Positions 1-8,525 of a stretch of 64,000 bases of DNA are shown here, in pieces. Position 1 is the first letter of the stretch, and the number at the start of each line of letters is the position of its first letter. The notes beneath the pieces are model-generated. The model had not been told where the DNA came from and made no database searches. It saw nothing but the letters and a program-made list of their open reading frames with translations. This DNA comes from Alphaproteobacteria bacterium. Its GTDB lineage: Bacteria; Myxococcota_A; UBA796; GCA-2862545. Location of the stretch: NCBI GenBank assembly GCA_020632955.1, contig JACKEO010000004.1, positions 293,704 through 357,703 on the forward strand, in the 5' to 3' direction. The position numbers were made by a program, and so were the translations under genes.

Positions 1-1456
1 CCAGCGGCGCGAAGACCAGGGCCACCACGAGCGAGGCCCCCAGCGCGAAGATCACCGGACGGCCGATCACCCCGAGGAAGAAGGAGGCGTCGGCGTCGGG
101 GGTCATGAGCATCACGGGCAGGAAGACCACCATCGAGGTGGCCGTGGACGCCACGATCGCGAGGCCCACCTCGCCCGCGCCCCCGATGGCGGCCGCCCGC
201 ACCTCCTCGCCGTCGGATCGTCGGCGGTAGATGGCCTCCACCACCACGATCGCGTTGTCGACCACCATGCCCACGGCGAGCATCAGGCCCATCATCGCCA
301 CGAGGTTCATCGTCTCGCCGTTGGCGTAGAGCACCACCACGGTCATCAACAGCGAGAACGGGATCGACGCGCCGATGAGCAGGGTCATCCGCCACTCGCG
401 GAGGAAGAGCCACAGCACGCCGATGGCGAGCAGCCCGCCGCCGAGGGCGGCGTCGCGCAGGGTGGCCACGCTGCCCGCGATGAGGTCGCCCTGGTCGAAG
501 AAGACGACGAAGCGCACGCCCTGGGCGCGGGGGTCGGCCTCCAGGTCGGCGATGGTGGCGAGCAGGGCGCGGGTGACCTCCACCGTGTTCGCGCTGGACT
601 CCTTGCGGATGGCGAGCGCGCCGGCGTCCCGGCCGTCGATGCGGTTGATGTCGGCGTCCCGCACGCCGCGGAAGCTGACGTCGGCGATGTCGTCGAGCAC
701 CAGCCCGTCGGCCCGCAGCGGGTAGCGCTCCAGCATCTCCACGCTGTCGAGGCGAGCGAGGCTGCGCAGGGTGCGCACCTGCCCCTGTTCCTCCAGGCGC
801 CCGGCGCCGAGCTGGAAGTTGTCGCCCTGCAGCGAGCGCTGCACCGACCCCAGGTCCACCCCGTGCGCGAGCATGGCCTGCCGGTCGTAGTCCACGAAGA
901 TGCGACGGGTGTTCACGCCCCACAGATCGAGGCTGGCCACCCCCGACACGCGCTCCAGACGCGGCCGGACCACCTTGTCGATCACGTGGTACGGGTCCTC
1001 CAGCTCGTCGGGCCAGGTGAGGCCCACCCACATCACCGGCTGGTCGGACGGGTTGAACTTGAAGACCCAGTAGCGCTCCACCTGCTCGGGCAGGTCGGGC
1101 ATGGCGCGCTCGATGCGGTCGACCACGTCGTTGTACCCGTCCGACATCGACACCGACGGGTGGAAGCGCACCTCGAAGGAGGCGTAGTCGGAGCCCGCCC
1201 GGGACTTGAGCTGCTCCAGCCCGCCCACCGTGGAGAGCTGCTCCTGGATGGGCCGCACCACCAGCTCGTCGGTCTCGGCCGGCGAGGCGTTCGGGTAGGC
1301 CACGCGGATCCAGAGGAAGCGCGGCTCGAAGCCGCTGGGCATCATCTGGAGCGGGATGCGCCACGTGGCCAGCGCCCCCAGCACGCAGAGCGCGAGGAAG
1401 GCGACGAGGACCGTGACCGGCCGATCGAGGGCGAGGGTGGGCAGCCAGCGACGCAT
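1..1456 (-). CDS. Efflux RND transporter permease, N-terminal part, cut by window edge
   Basis: The first 485 residues of an inner-membrane RND permease (AcrB/CzcA superfamily) are present; the frame runs open off the left edge. An N-terminal membrane helix (DRPVTVLVAFLALCVLGAL) is followed by a periplasmic porter region. After that come the membrane segments of the first half, including the conserved LAVGMVVDNAIVVVEAIYRR stretch of RND proteins. The ATG at 1456 was chosen because it directly precedes the usual short basic N-terminus (MRRWLP). The protein exports small molecules or metals using proton-motive force; the substrate cannot be told. It follows a secreted-protein gene after 56 bases on the same strand, so it may share the transcript of the sulfatase operon. 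The C-terminal half is outside the window. Confidence 0.9.
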   Translation of the reverse strand, partial: MRRWLPTLALDRPVTVLVAFLALCVLGALATWRIPLQMMPSGFEPRFLWIRVAYPNASPAETDELVVRPIQEQLSTVGGLEQLKSRAGSDYASFEVRFHPSVSMSDGYNDVVDRIERAMPDLPEQVERYWVFKFNPSDQPVMWVGLTWPDELEDPYHVIDKVVRPRLERVSGVASLDLWGVNTRRIFVDYDRQAMLAHGVDLGSVQRSLQGDNFQLGAGRLEEQGQVRTLRSLARLDSVEMLERYPLRADGLVLDDIADVSFRGVRDADINRIDGRDAGALAIRKESSANTVEVTRALLATIADLEADPRAQGVRFVVFFDQGDLIAGSVATLRDAALGGGLLAIGVLWLFLREWRMTLLIGASIPFSLLMTVVVLYANGETMNLVAMMGLMLAVGMVVDNAIVVVEAIYRRRSDGEEVRAAAIGGAGEVGLAIVASTATSMVVFLPVMLMTPDADASFFLGVIGRPVIFALGASLVVALVFAPL

Positions 1457-1512
1457 CGCCGCCAGCTATCGCGCCTGCCTGCCGCGCCGGACCACGCCGA
1501 CGCGAAAGGACC

Positions 1513-2031
1513 TCACTCGGTGGGCGCGGCCTCCTCCCGCGGGGGCGCGCCGCCCTCCGGCGTGCCCGCGGGCGGCGCCGTGGCCACGGGCGCCTCGTGG
1601 AAGTGGGCCACGGCCCACACGTCACCGGTCCACTCCAGCACGAAGCTCGCCCGGAGGTCGGCCGACCCCGCGGGCGCGCCCTTCAGGGTGAAGTCCTGGT
1701 GCACCTGCGCTGCGCAGCCGGCCACCGTGCCACCCTCCCAGCAGGTGACCCCGTCCAGCTTGGTGGCGATGGTGCCGCCGTCGGCACCCCACTGGGTCAG
1801 CACCGTCTGCACCGCCTGCCAGCCCGACTCCCCCACCACGTCGAGGGAGGCACCGCTGGCGTCCAGGGTGAAGCCCAGCACGTCGTCGGTGTGGGGCGAG
1901 GCGAGCTGCAGGGCGTCGACGCCCGCGTAGAAGGCGAGCACCGCGGCCTGGGCCGGCACGGTGGGGCCCGCGGGCTTCTTCGCGAGGGCGGCGGGGGAGG
2001 TCAGGAGCAGGGCGAGGAGCAGGGTGCGCAT
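1513..2031 (-). CDS. Small secreted protein, possibly NTF2-like
   Basis: This 172-aa protein has a clear Sec signal peptide (MRTLLLALLLTSPAALA). The mature part holds about 115 residues with two cysteines (TCWEGG and AGCAAQ), then a Pro/Ala/Glu-rich tail. The spacing of FYAGVDALQ, the central cysteine-bearing segment and the final strand FVLEWTGDVWAVAHFHEA loosely resembles NTF2/SnoaL-like folds, but this is only an impression and no function is assigned. It lies 41 bases downstream of the first sulfatase gene and 56 bases upstream of the RND permease, all on the minus strand, so co-transcription is likely. The start ATG is preceded by GGAGGCCCG, a good ribosome-binding site. Confidence 0.75.
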   Translation of the reverse strand: MRTLLLALLLTSPAALAKKPAGPTVPAQAAVLAFYAGVDALQLASPHTDDVLGFTLDASGASLDVVGESGWQAVQTVLTQWGADGGTIATKLDGVTCWEGGTVAGCAAQVHQDFTLKGAPAGSADLRASFVLEWTGDVWAVAHFHEAPVATAPPAGTPEGGAPPREEAAPTE

Positions 2032-2072
2032 CGGGCCTCCGGGTGGGCCGAAGGTAGCACGCGCCGTCGCGA

Positions 2073-3623
2073 TCACGGGATGCGGCCGCCCAGCCGCAGC
2101 AGGCGCGTGGCCTCCGTCTCGAGGCGCGTCATCGCCGCCTCGTCGTCCGTGTCGAGCGCTCCCTGCAGCAGGTCGGGCCCCTCGTCGAAGGGCCGCCCCT
2201 CCAGGTGGTACAGCCGCAGCGTGCCCGGCGGGCCCTCCGCCAGCTTGTAGGCACGGTCGCGCAGCGTCCACCTCAGGCCGTTCTGCGGAGGCGGGCCCGA
2301 GGGGTGGAACTGCTCGGCCCACACCATCCGGCCGTCGTCGGGCAGGTCGGGATCGTCCAGGTGCGGCCGCAGGCTCCGCCCGTCGAGCACGAGGGGCTGG
2401 CCGGCATCGTCCACCAGCGCCGACCGTGGCATCCCGGCGAAGGCGGCCACGGTGGGCAGCAGGTCGGCCAGGCTGACGGGGGCCTCCACCACGCTGCCGG
2501 GAGGGGCCTGCACACCCGGACCCGCGAAGATGAGCGGCACCCGCACCCCGCCCTCGAAGACCGTGGCCTTGCAGCGCGTGGGATCGAGCGGCGGCCGGAT
2601 GGCCTCGGTGTCGGTGCCGTTGTCGCTGGCGAAGACCACCAGCGTGCGGTCGAGGCGTTCGCTGCCGAGCTCGGAGAAGAGGCGGCCGATCTCGGCGTCG
2701 AGGGCCTCGACGGCCGCATCCACGAGGTCGGGTCCCGAGGCGGTGGACGCGTCGAGCAGGCTGCCCGGCAGGGGCGGTGGCGGCACGTGGTGGGGCAGGT
2801 GCGGCGCGTTGAACGACACGAACAGGAACCACGGCTCGGGCAGCGTGGTGGCCAGCGCGATGGCCTCGTCCACGGTGTCGGTGGTCATGTACGTGGTGGA
2901 CACGGTGAGCTGCCCGTCGACGTTCTTCTCCCACCGGAAGTAGTCGCGGACCCCCGGGGGGGCGCCGCTCGCCGCGTTCCGCGGGTTGGCCAGCGAGCCC
3001 CGGTGGTGCCGGAAGCCCATGCGCAGCGGGTGCAGCTCGGGACTGGGTGCGCGGAAGCCGGTGAGGTGCCACTTCCCCACCACCGCCGACGTGTACGGCA
3101 CGGGCGCACGCGCCAGCAGCTCCGGGAGGGTGGTCTCGGTGTCGGCGAGCACCGTGGACTCGGTGGTGGTGTCGATCCAGCGGCCGATGAAGTGCCGGAA
3201 GGGATGGCGACCGGTGAGCAGCGTGGCCCGCGCCGGGGAGCAGGTCGGCGCGGCCCAGGCGTGCTGGAAGCGCACCCCCCGGGCCGCCAGCGCGTCGAGG
3301 GTGGGCGTGGACGGCGCCGACTGGGTGACGTCGTACACGCCGATCTTGTCGAGCCCCGCGTCGTCGGCGAGCAGGATCATCACGTTCGGCGGCACCGCAG
3401 GCAGGTCGGTCTCGTCGGGCGGGTCGGTGTGGAGGCCGGCGGCGGTGTCGTCGGGCAGGTCGGTCTCGGCGTCGGCCCAGCCGGCCGTGTCGATCGGCGG
3501 ATCCCGCACGTCCACGCGCCCGCGCGCTCCCCGCACCGCCGGCAGGCTCCCCGGGTCGGGCAGGTCCGCGGGCGGCTCGGGCAGTGCACAGGCCGCCCAC
3601 ACCAGGAGCGGCAGCCACCTCAT
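2073..3623 (-). CDS. Lipoprotein sulfatase (type I, formylglycine-dependent)
   Basis: A 516-aa sulfatase of the alkaline-phosphatase superfamily that should hydrolyse sulfate esters in the periplasm or at the cell surface. Visible are a lipobox (LLVWAAC), a 40-residue Asp/Pro linker, the N-terminal metal-binding strand (NVMILLADDAGLDKIG), the formylglycine signature CSPAR with Cys about residue 128 followed by ATLLTGR, the GKWHLTG active-site motif and the SDNGTD metal-binding motif. FGE-type maturation of Cys to formylglycine is expected from the family; no FGE or anSME gene is in the window. Its ATG overlaps the stop of the upstream sulfatase by 4 bases (ATGA), indicating translational coupling. 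Substrate is unknown; sulfated polysaccharide is an inference. Confidence 0.93.
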   Translation of the reverse strand: MRWLPLLVWAACALPEPPADLPDPGSLPAVRGARGRVDVRDPPIDTAGWADAETDLPDDTAAGLHTDPPDETDLPAVPPNVMILLADDAGLDKIGVYDVTQSAPSTPTLDALAARGVRFQHAWAAPTCSPARATLLTGRHPFRHFIGRWIDTTTESTVLADTETTLPELLARAPVPYTSAVVGKWHLTGFRAPSPELHPLRMGFRHHRGSLANPRNAASGAPPGVRDYFRWEKNVDGQLTVSTTYMTTDTVDEAIALATTLPEPWFLFVSFNAPHLPHHVPPPPLPGSLLDASTASGPDLVDAAVEALDAEIGRLFSELGSERLDRTLVVFASDNGTDTEAIRPPLDPTRCKATVFEGGVRVPLIFAGPGVQAPPGSVVEAPVSLADLLPTVAAFAGMPRSALVDDAGQPLVLDGRSLRPHLDDPDLPDDGRMVWAEQFHPSGPPPQNGLRWTLRDRAYKLAEGPPGTLRLYHLEGRPFDEGPDLLQGALDTDDEAAMTRLETEATRLLRLGGRIP

Positions 3624-5047
3624 GGCAGGAGGCCCGCCTGCTCGAAGAGGGCGTCGCGGGCAGCCTCGAGCCGGGTCATCGCCGCCTCCTGCTCCGCGGT
3701 GAGCGCGCGCCCGAGGAGATCGTTCCCCTCGTCCATGCTGCCGTCGAGCGCGAAGAGCTTCACGCGCCCCTTGGGCTCCTCCGCCAGCTTCCAGGAGGCG
3801 TCGCGCACGGTCCACCGGTGCCAGTCCCAGGGGGGCGGCCCGAGCGGCCAGAAGGTCTCGGCGTACAGCACCCGATCGGGGGCGGGCGGGGGTTCCGCCT
3901 GCAGCTCGCCGAGGAAGGAGGTGCCGTCGATCACCAGGGGACCCCCGTCGCCCCCCTGCACCTCGGCCAGCGGCACGCCGGCCACCTCGGCCAGCGTGGG
4001 GAAGACGTCGACGAAGGACAGCAGCGCGTCGCTGGTGCTGCCCGCCGCACGCTCCACGCCGGCGCCCGCCACCAGGAAGGGCACGCGCACCCCCCCCTCG
4101 TAGACCGTGTGCTTGCCGCGGGTGCGGTCGGAGGGCGTGGTGATCACGTCCTTGGGCGTGCCGTTGTCGGAGGCCACCACGATGAGCGTGCGCTCCGCGA
4201 GCACCCCGTCGAGCCCCTCGAGCAGGCGGCCGAGCTCGTGGTCGACCGCGCGCACCATGCCGGCGTAGCGCTCGTGGGCCGGCGCGTTCGCCCGCACCTC
4301 GGAGCCGGGCAGGGGCGCGGGCGGCGGGGCCCAGGGGTCGTGGGCCGCGTTGTAGGCCACGTAGAGGAACCACGGCTCGGGCAGGCGCGCCATCAGCCCC
4401 AGCGCCTCGTCGGTGGTGTCGAGGGTCATGTAGGTGTCGGTCATCTCCACCGCGCCGTCCACGGCCTTCTGCCACCGCGTGTACGAGCGCGTGTAGGGCG
4501 GCTTCTCGCCGAGGATGTCGAGGGGGTTCGACAGCGAGCCGCGGTGGTGGGCGAAGCCCTGGCGCAGCGGGTGGCGCGCGGGATCGGGCGTGTCGTAGCC
4601 GACGAGGTGCCACTTGCCGGCCAGGGCCGAGGTGTAGGGCGGGTCGGCCTGGGCCAGCAGCTCGGCGAGGGTGACCTCCTCGTCGGGCAGCGACTCGGTG
4701 CCGCCCTCCGGGAAGATCCAGCGTCCGATCCCGTGACGGAAGGGGTGGCGGCCCGTGAGCAGCGAGGCCCGTGCGATGGAGCAGGTGGGCTCGGCGTACA
4801 CCTGGGTGAAGCGCACGCCCCGCGCCGCGAGGTCCTCCAGCACCGGAGTGGGTGGTGGGCTGGGGTGCTCGTCGTAGGCCGAGGTCTTGTCGAGCCCGAC
4901 GTCGTCGAGGAGCACGAACAGGATGTTGGGCGGACCCTCGCGTTGCGCGGGCGGGTCGGGCAGGTCGGCCACGTCGGTGTGGTCGTCGGGATCGGGAGCG
5001 CCCTCCACGCCACAGGCCGCGAGGAGCACCAGGAGCAGGACCCTCAC
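3620..5047 (-). CDS. Lipoprotein sulfatase paralogue with non-canonical CSIAR motif
   Basis: This 475-aa second sulfatase of the cluster has lipobox VLLAAC, N-terminal metal strand NILFVLLDDVGLDKTS, GKWHLVGY and the SDNGTP metal motif. The signature reads CSIAR (Cys about residue 89) followed by ASLLTGRHPFRHG. The proline of the consensus C-x-P-x-R, recognised by formylglycine-generating enzymes, is isoleucine here (codon ATC read directly from the DNA). All other active-site motifs are intact, so the protein may be poorly or differently matured, or use unmodified Cys. The start is a GTG sharing GTGA with the stop of the third sulfatase; the 3' end shares ATGA with the first. The coupling suggests matched expression of the three paralogues. 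Confidence 0.9.
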   Translation of the reverse strand: MRVLLLVLLAACGVEGAPDPDDHTDVADLPDPPAQREGPPNILFVLLDDVGLDKTSAYDEHPSPPPTPVLEDLAARGVRFTQVYAEPTCSIARASLLTGRHPFRHGIGRWIFPEGGTESLPDEEVTLAELLAQADPPYTSALAGKWHLVGYDTPDPARHPLRQGFAHHRGSLSNPLDILGEKPPYTRSYTRWQKAVDGAVEMTDTYMTLDTTDEALGLMARLPEPWFLYVAYNAAHDPWAPPPAPLPGSEVRANAPAHERYAGMVRAVDHELGRLLEGLDGVLAERTLIVVASDNGTPKDVITTPSDRTRGKHTVYEGGVRVPFLVAGAGVERAAGSTSDALLSFVDVFPTLAEVAGVPLAEVQGGDGGPLVIDGTSFLGELQAEPPPAPDRVLYAETFWPLGPPPWDWHRWTVRDASWKLAEEPKGRVKLFALDGSMDEGNDLLGRALTAEQEAAMTRLEAARDALFEQAGLLP

Positions 5048-6387
5048 CGCAGCTCCTGGGTGTAGCGGTCGATCAGGCCGCCCAGCTCCTCGGCGAGCCT
5101 CAGCGTGGCCTCGTCGGGCTCGGCCTCGGGGGCCAGCAGGTCGGGACCGGGCTCCAGGCTGTCGGGCGGGTAGGCGAAGAGCGCGTCGCGGGCGCCTCGG
5201 AGGCGGACCTGCAGGTGGGTGGCCGTGCGCACGGCACGCCGGTCGCTCCGTCGTTGTCGACGCACGCCGTTCGGCCCGAAGTGCTCCAGGTAGACGTGGT
5301 CGCGGTGCGCGGCGTCGGGCGTGCGCAGCAGGTGGGCGAAGCTGCGGCCGTCGAGCTCCTCGGGCCAGGCCGTGCCCTCGGCGGGGGCCTCGGGGTCGAT
5401 GCCGGCGAGCGAGGCCAGCGTGGGGAACAGGTCCACCGCGTGCACCAGCGCGCGGCTGACCTCGCCGCGGGCCTGCACCCCGGCGCCCGCCAGGATCCAC
5501 GGCACCCGGGTGGCCAGGTCCACCACCTCCCCCTTCGCTCCATAGTCCTCGTACAACGCTGACACGATCGCCCCGGGCGTGCCGTTGTCGGAGACCACCA
5601 CCACCAGGGTGCGTGCGCGCTCCGCGGGGTCCAGCGAGGCGAGCACCCTCCCCAGGCCGGCATCCACGCCCTCCAGCATGGCACGGTAGCGCGCGACCGG
5701 CGCGTGCTTCCCGTCGTCGTCGATCCACGGCGCGTGAGGGGCGTTGTAGGCCAGCCACATCAGCCACGGCTCCTGCAGCTCGCCGAGCAGCGCCACCGCG
5801 TCCTCGGTCTGCACCTCCGTGGCGTCCCGATCGACCATCACCTCCACCCCGTCCACCACCCGGGGCCAGAGCCGGTAGGCGTTGCGCGCCACCACCTGGC
5901 TCTCGGGACCCAGGTTGCCCACGGCCGTGCGCGCGTGCCGGAAGCCCATCGTGGCGGGGTGGTCGAGGCCCGAGGGCGTGCGCGGACCCGCCAGGTGCCA
6001 CTTGCCCACCACCGCGCTGTCGTAGGGCACGGGTGCGGTGGCCAGCACCTCGGCGAGGCCCACCTCGTCGGCCGGCAGCTCCACCCGCGCACTCCGCGGG
6101 TCCACGGTGCGCCCGATGCCGGTGCGCCGGCCGTACCGGCCCGTGAGGAGCATCGCGCGCGTGGGCGAGCACACCGGCGACACGTAGGCACTGGTGAAGC
6201 GCACCCCCTCCGCCGCGAGCGCGTCCAGCGTGGGCAGCGCCGGCGGGTCGGCCCCCATGCCGAAGGCGCCCACCTGGTCGAGCCCCACGTCATCGAGCAC
6301 CACCACCAGGAAGTTGGGGGGCAGCGGGGGCGGGGCCGGCGCGCAGAGGGTGGCGCAGGCCGAGAGGAGGAGCGGGAGGAGGAGCAT
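5044..6387 (-). CDS. Lipoprotein sulfatase, first gene of the three-sulfatase operon
   Basis: A 447-aa sulfatase with lipobox LLLSAC, metal strand NFLVVVLDDVGLDQVG, canonical signature CSPTR (Cys about residue 73) followed by AMLLTGR, GKWHLAG and SDNGTP. It is the shortest of the three and diverges from the other two after the signature (YGRRTGIGR against HPFRHxIGR), so the paralogues probably differ in substrate. It is first in the minus-strand operon; its stop overlaps the GTG of the next sulfatase. The ATG at 6387 was chosen because it begins the signal peptide and follows a region without coding signs. Family knowledge: sulfate-ester hydrolysis with a calcium ion and a formylglycine nucleophile. 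Confidence 0.92.
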   Translation of the reverse strand: MLLLPLLLSACATLCAPAPPPLPPNFLVVVLDDVGLDQVGAFGMGADPPALPTLDALAAEGVRFTSAYVSPVCSPTRAMLLTGRYGRRTGIGRTVDPRSARVELPADEVGLAEVLATAPVPYDSAVVGKWHLAGPRTPSGLDHPATMGFRHARTAVGNLGPESQVVARNAYRLWPRVVDGVEVMVDRDATEVQTEDAVALLGELQEPWLMWLAYNAPHAPWIDDDGKHAPVARYRAMLEGVDAGLGRVLASLDPAERARTLVVVVSDNGTPGAIVSALYEDYGAKGEVVDLATRVPWILAGAGVQARGEVSRALVHAVDLFPTLASLAGIDPEAPAEGTAWPEELDGRSFAHLLRTPDAAHRDHVYLEHFGPNGVRRQRRSDRRAVRTATHLQVRLRGARDALFAYPPDSLEPGPDLLAPEAEPDEATLRLAEELGGLIDRYTQELR

Positions 6388-6475
6388 GGGTGCACCGGAC
6401 GAACCCGTCGGGCGCGGCGGGGCCACGTCAGCTGCGCCAGCGGCCCGTGCGGACGGAGCCGCCCATGCCGTGCGC

Positions 6476-7771
6476 TCAGCGCACCGTCGGATCGTAGAAG
6501 AGCACGTCGAGCAGCGCGACCCGCGCCTCCCAGATCGCCTGGTCGTCCGGATCCTCCGGGGGCTCGGCATGACGCACCCACGGCGCACGCCAGAGCGCGT
6601 CGCAGACCTCCTTGTAGGCCGACAGCGTGGTGGGCGGTCTGCCCACCACGCGCCCGATGGCCTCCACGGAGGCGTTGGTGAGCGGCAGGAAGCGGTCGGG
6701 ACGACGCAGCGCCAGCAGCCGCGACGCCGCCGCCTTGCTCTCGTCGCCGAAGCCCGCCTCCCGCCAGGCCATGCGGAAGCGGGTCCAGTCGTCTCGACCG
6801 ATCTCGCCCGTGGCGGGGATGGCCGCGAGGGCGTCGCGCACGAGGTGCTTGCGCTGCAGCAGCCCGAGGTCGGCCACAGGGCTTCGCGCATCGACGCTTC
6901 CGAAGAGCGGCCAGTTCACGCGCTCGTCGTCCACGCCGTACACGGGGTGGTTGCCGCCCGCGAGCCCGCAGGCGCGCTTCCAGTCCGTCTCGTCCATCGC
7001 CGTGGGATCGGGCCAGCCGGGCATCGCCAGCACCGCAGCCCGCACACGGAGCCAGTGCTCGGGCCCGAGGCCATCGCTGCGCGACGCCACCTGCCGCCGA
7101 TACCACGCGAGGTGGTCGGGCCAGCGCCGGTAGAAGTCCGGCTGGAGGACGCCGTCGCCTCCCTCCACGTCACCCGAGACCGGCGCGCGCGGGGGCGGGG
7201 GCGCCGGCGGACGACCGGCCTCCAGATCCCGGCGCGCCGCCCGCGCGGCCTCCGCCCACGCCGCGTAGGCGTCGAGCCACCCCTCGCTCGCGGGGAAGAG
7301 CCCAGGCGGGGAGAGCGTGGCCTCCAGCACCTCGTCGACGAGACCACCCTGGAGCTCGGTGCGTGACACCAGCTCGCTGTGGGCCGAGGCTGCCCCTCGC
7401 GAGAGGTTCGCGCTGCCCGCGTACACCACGTCGCGCACACGGTCCCCGCGGCGCACCGACCGGAAGACATAGACCTTGGCGTGGAACATCGGGGCGAGCT
7501 CGGGATGCACGATCCACAGACCGCGGCGGTCGAACAGGGCATGCGCCCTGTGCAGGGTGCGAGGACACGACAGGCCGTCGGTGACGCCGGTGACGAGACG
7601 GATGCGGTCGGCGTGGGCGGCGAGCCAGTCGAAGGCCGGATCGCCACCGCCGAGCACGTCGCCCGTCCAGGCCACGGCGATGTCGATGGACGCCGCCTGC
7701 GCCGCGTCCGCCGCCATCCGTCGGAAGGCCGAGGGGCCGTCGAGGAAGGTCGTCTTGCTGCCGTGCGCCAT
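6476..7771 (-). CDS. PLD-superfamily phosphodiesterase/nuclease-like protein
   Basis: This 431-aa protein has an N-terminal phospholipase-D-like domain: helical start, FHAKVYVF (the H-x-K part of an HKD motif, about residue 115), then VVYAGSANLSRG, the conserved strand after the second catalytic segment. Only one HKD motif is visible, as in Nuc/BfiI-type enzymes that act as dimers. A Pro-rich hinge near residues 185-200 leads to an unrecognised C-terminal half of about 230 residues with LPLTNASVEAIGRVVGRPP. It may cut nucleic acid or phosphodiesters; there is no restriction or defence partner beside it. The ATG at 7771 was chosen over an upstream start because GGGGGT sits 4 bases before it and the PLD domain starts directly after. 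Confidence 0.82.
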   Translation of the reverse strand: MAHGSKTTFLDGPSAFRRMAADAAQAASIDIAVAWTGDVLGGGDPAFDWLAAHADRIRLVTGVTDGLSCPRTLHRAHALFDRRGLWIVHPELAPMFHAKVYVFRSVRRGDRVRDVVYAGSANLSRGAASAHSELVSRTELQGGLVDEVLEATLSPPGLFPASEGWLDAYAAWAEAARAARRDLEAGRPPAPPPPRAPVSGDVEGGDGVLQPDFYRRWPDHLAWYRRQVASRSDGLGPEHWLRVRAAVLAMPGWPDPTAMDETDWKRACGLAGGNHPVYGVDDERVNWPLFGSVDARSPVADLGLLQRKHLVRDALAAIPATGEIGRDDWTRFRMAWREAGFGDESKAAASRLLALRRPDRFLPLTNASVEAIGRVVGRPPTTLSAYKEVCDALWRAPWVRHAEPPEDPDDQAIWEARVALLDVLFYDPTVR

Positions 7772-7893
7772 CGCACCCCCGCGCGTGCAGCCGTCGAACC
7801 CGTCGGGCGCAGCGCGGCCACGTCGCATCCGCATGCAGGAAGCCCGCGCGGTGGGCCGTAGCCCGCCTCCGCGTCCCTCCCGCCGGAGCCCCG

Positions 7894-8403
7894 ATGTCGC
7901 GCCTCCCCCTCGCCCTCGCCGCCCTCCTCGGCGCCTGCGCCATCCCCGAGGTGCCGCACCCCGACGGGCCCACGGTCCACCTCTACGAGGTCTTCCTCGA
8001 CGCCGCCGAGCCCCTGGATGGCATGTCCTCCGCCCAGCTCCGCTGCATGGCGCGGGATCTGTCGGCCCACCTCGGTCTGGGCTGGCTCGCCTCCCTGGTG
8101 CGACGCGGTGCCGACGAAGCCCTGCTCCTGGAGGCCGCGCCGGCCTTCCTGAACGCCGTCGTGGGGTGCCGGGCCCTCGGCACGGTCCTGCTCACGAACG
8201 TCGAGCACGACGACCTGCCCTTCTCGCAGGGCACGATCGCCTGTCTCGACGAGGCGCTCTTCGAGGCTCGCGACGCCCTGCTCGAGCGACAGGAGGAGTT
8301 CGGCACCGGCGAGGCCCTCGGCGACGCCGACATGGACTGGATCCGCGAGCTGGCAGGCAGCTGCATGACGGACGAGGAGGTCGAGACCTACCTGGGCCAC
8401 TGA
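7894..8403 (+). CDS. Hypothetical lipoprotein
   Basis: A 169-aa protein with a signal peptide and lipobox (LAALLGAC), so lipid-anchored. The mature part is mostly helical and acidic, with four cysteines (RCMARDL, VGCRALG, IACLDEA, GSCMTDEE) that could form two disulfides. No family is recognised. It is transcribed divergently from the PLD-family gene, with a 122-base gap between the starts, and is followed by a long-loop inverted repeat at 8414-8454 that could end transcription. Confidence 0.7.
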   Translation: MSRLPLALAALLGACAIPEVPHPDGPTVHLYEVFLDAAEPLDGMSSAQLRCMARDLSAHLGLGWLASLVRRGADEALLLEAAPAFLNAVVGCRALGTVLLTNVEHDDLPFSQGTIACLDEALFEARDALLERQEEFGTGEALGDADMDWIRELAGSCMTDEEVETYLGH

Positions 8404-8413
8404 GCGACCGGGG

Positions 8414-8454
8414 CCGGGGCGCGGCTCGCCGCGGACGACGTGGTCCGCGCCCGG
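8414..8454. terminator. GC-rich inverted repeat after the 8403 stop
   Basis: Arms CCGGGGCGCGG (8414-8424) and CCGCGCCCGG (8445-8454) pair over 10 bases with one bulged G and a loop of about 20. The position just after a stop codon suits a terminator, but there is no U-tract. Confidence 0.3.
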
Positions 8455-8525
8455 CCTCACCCTGCGCCGCGGACGCCCTTGCACAGCACGCTTCCGCAGA
8501 GGAAGGGAGGGCCGCTGGAGGTCCC

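Noticed and set aside
3584..5065. Long plus-strand open frames opposite the sulfatase genes
   Set aside because: They are opposite-strand frames in GC-rich DNA, with His/Gly/Arg/Val-rich composition and no motifs; the minus-strand sulfatases explain the region.
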